Source: Bradyrhizobium icense | GTDB taxonomy: Bacteria > Pseudomonadota > Alphaproteobacteria > Rhizobiales > Xanthobacteraceae | Assembly (NCBI RefSeq): GCF_001693385.1 | Contig: NZ_CP016428.1 | Span: forward strand, 2,170,001-2,234,000 | DNA length: 64,000 nt | Reading direction: 5' to 3' | In this document: positions 62,820-64,000 of the stretch, in pieces | Layout of the letters: every line of letters begins with the position of its first letter | How positions within the stretch are numbered: position 1 is the first letter of the stretch | Notes under the pieces: model-generated | What the model was told of the DNA's origin: nothing | What the model saw: only the letters and a program-made list of their open reading frames with translations | Databases searched by the model: none | Made by a program: the position numbers and the translations under genes

Positions 62820-62863
62820 TTGAAAATCTGCCAAATGGCAGTATATTTTCTGCCAAGTGGCGG
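62820..62863 (+). promoter_or_regulatory. Xre-RES promoter with two tandem palindromic operators
   Basis: A -35 TTGAAA (62820-62825) and a -10 TATATT (62842-62847) are 16 bp apart. The -10 lies between two 14-bp palindromes: CTGCCAAATGGCAG (62828-62841, perfect) and CTGCCAAGTGGCGG (62850-62863, one mismatch). Their centres are 22 bp apart, about two helical turns, so two dimers would bind the same face of the DNA. Autorepression by the antitoxin or complex, as known for Xre-RES systems, would fit. The second box overlaps the GGCGGAGG ribosome-binding region. Confidence 0.7.
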
Positions 62864-62875
62864 AGGCCTGCTTCG

Positions 62876-63319
62876 ATGAATCAAACAGCTCTTAGACCGG
62901 CGATAGACCCGTGGATGACGCAGTCAGCGCCAAACCTCTCGGATGTCTCTACGCGTGAACGACTGACGCCGTCTGCGGTCGACGGCATGGTTCGGCTTGC
63001 CGAAATCTGGCGTCTAACAGGGCCCGAGGTCTGCGCACTGCTCGGCGATGTGTCGGAACGGACTTGGTTCCGAATGAAGAAAGGTGAGTGGTCTGGCACG
63101 CTGTCGCAGGACACGCTGACCAGGATCAGTGCGCTTATCGGCATCTTCAAAGGGCTTCGTTTGTTGTTTTCTGAGCCGCTGTCGGACGAATGGGTGCGGC
63201 TACACAACAAGGGGCGGCCCTATGGCGGCCGACGTCCACTTGATACGATGATAGAAGGCGGCATTCCGAAGATGCTGGAAGTGCGCCGGCATATCGACGC
63301 ACTACGCGGCGGTTTATGA
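62876..63319 (+). CDS. Xre/MbcA/ParS-type antitoxin
   Basis: The 147-aa protein has a helical N-terminal Xre-like region (VDGMVRLAEIWRLTGPEVCA, GDVSERTWFRMKKGEWSGTL, LTRISALIGIFKGLRLLFSE) and the C-terminal antitoxin-binding domain with a short KGRPYGGRRPLDTMIEGGIP motif, the DUF2384 signature. It neutralises the RES toxin by plugging its active site. GGAGG precedes the ATG at 62876; the long upstream frame is non-coding. Its stop (TGA) directly abuts the toxin's ATG. Confidence 0.88.
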   Translation: MNQTALRPAIDPWMTQSAPNLSDVSTRERLTPSAVDGMVRLAEIWRLTGPEVCALLGDVSERTWFRMKKGEWSGTLSQDTLTRISALIGIFKGLRLLFSEPLSDEWVRLHNKGRPYGGRRPLDTMIEGGIPKMLEVRRHIDALRGGL

Positions 63320-64000
63320 ATGCCCTTGCCACCAACGGTGAACCTGACACGGCACGACACCGTGCGGCTGATCTCAACCGGTCGGCTCAAAGACCCGGTG
63401 TTGCTTCCGCTTGCTGCCAATCATGGTGCGCTTGAAGATCTAGCCGCGCTCGAGAACGCTACAAACGGCCGCTTGGCCGCGCAGGAGACAGGGCTTCCGC
63501 AGCTCGATCCGCGCGAGCTCGTATTTGGTCGGGCCGGCTTTACGTTCATCAACGCTGCATTCACGCATACGCGCCCGGGTGGCAATCGTTTCAATGACGA
63601 CGATCGAGGGGCCTGGTATTGCGCCTTCGATGCCGACACCGCGATTGGCGAGGTCTCCTATCACCTGACGCGCGAGCTCGAGGCCGTCGGCCGCTTTGAA
63701 AACGTCACCGACTATGCCGAACTCATTGCCGACTTCTTCGGCCCCTTTCACGATTTGCGCGAGGCCGGCGTCGACGTCGATCTCCTCCTGCATAAAGACC
63801 CGGCAATTGCTTATCCGGCTGGTCAGAGCCTGGCCCGACAGTTGCGGATCGATCACTCAAGCAATGGAATCATCTATCCATCAATTCGGCACGCTGGAGG
63901 TACTTGTCTTGTCTGCTTTCGACCCGACCTAGTCCAGAATTTGCGTCAAGGCTCTATATGGCGGCTTGAATGGCAAGGGACTCCCAAGCCAGCTGTGACG
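63320..64000 (+). CDS. RES-domain toxin (NAD+-degrading type), cut by right edge
   Basis: At least 227 aa are present and the frame is still open at the window end. The RES residues are visible: Arg90 in GGNRFNDDDRGAWY, Tyr100, Glu111 in GEVSYHLTREL, and Ser188 in IIYPSIRHAGG. Known RES toxins such as MbcT and the Pseudomonas Xre-RES toxin break down NAD+. The ATG follows the antitoxin stop without a gap, so translation is coupled. All key residues are intact, so the toxin is probably active. Confidence 0.85.
   Translation, partial: MPLPPTVNLTRHDTVRLISTGRLKDPVLLPLAANHGALEDLAALENATNGRLAAQETGLPQLDPRELVFGRAGFTFINAAFTHTRPGGNRFNDDDRGAWYCAFDADTAIGEVSYHLTRELEAVGRFENVTDYAELIADFFGPFHDLREAGVDVDLLLHKDPAIAYPAGQSLARQLRIDHSSNGIIYPSIRHAGGTCLVCFRPDLVQNLRQGSIWRLEWQGTPKPAVT

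Noticed and set aside
1..64000. CRISPR arrays, rRNA operons, riboswitches
   Set aside because: No regularly spaced short repeats, no rRNA-like sequence and no recognisable riboswitch core was found on reading through.

Overview
The window looks like chromosome of a GC-rich alphaproteobacterium, most probably Bradyrhizobium or a close relative. This is an inference from protein style: many ABC, TRAP and Bug-type uptake systems, several molybdenum hydroxylases, a phasin, an OmpR/TolB/TPR regulator and trb-type ICE genes. No rRNA or tRNA gene and no CRISPR array was seen.

Layout. 1-10.8 kb: a BamA-like outer-membrane protein running off the left edge, a divergent secreted protein of unknown function, a CadC-like TPR regulator, a decayed methanethiol methyltransferase gene, a GFA protein, a CoA-transferase, an FMN-dependent hydroxy-acid dehydrogenase, a phasin and small proteins. 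11.1-18.8 kb: a seven-gene minus-strand operon that joins a carbohydrate ABC importer, a GntR/UTRA regulator, a cytoplasmic type I sulfatase and its own formylglycine-generating enzyme. 19.5-24.3 kb: accessory DNA in decay, with a small XRE regulator, the 3' end of trbI, a DUF2274 gene, polX debris, a broken IS3 element and the tail of an IS630 transposase.

24.4-57.2 kb is a dense catabolic region. It holds a two-component flavin monooxygenase, an allantoinase-like deacetylase, an LLM oxidoreductase, a CoxMSL-type molybdenum hydroxylase, an ABC importer with a metallophosphoesterase, a Crp/Fnr regulator, a TRAP transporter with a (frameshifted) cyclase and an FCD-GntR regulator, an Ior-type molybdenum hydroxylase coupled to a leaderless ModA-like protein and a Bug protein, a Tat-exported molybdenum hydroxylase with a di-haem cytochrome and a periplasmic protein of unknown family, a bis-MGD oxidoreductase and an enoyl-CoA hydratase. 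Four different molybdenum enzymes lie within 28 kb. A chimeric pseudogene (ABC binding protein joined to an SDR) sits at 53.2-54.2 kb.

57.2-64 kb is again mobile-element DNA: a tyrosine recombinase coupled to an excisionase-like protein, a Toprim protein, a DUF2493 protein and an Xre-RES toxin-antitoxin pair whose toxin runs off the right edge. Conjugation remnants on one side and integrase/excisionase on the other suggest that the catabolic region is, or once was, cargo of an integrative element. The most distinctive points are the sulfatase/FGE/importer operon, the leaderless ModA-like protein, the unknown periplasmic partner of the Tat-exported hydroxylase, and the twin palindromes at the Xre-RES promoter.
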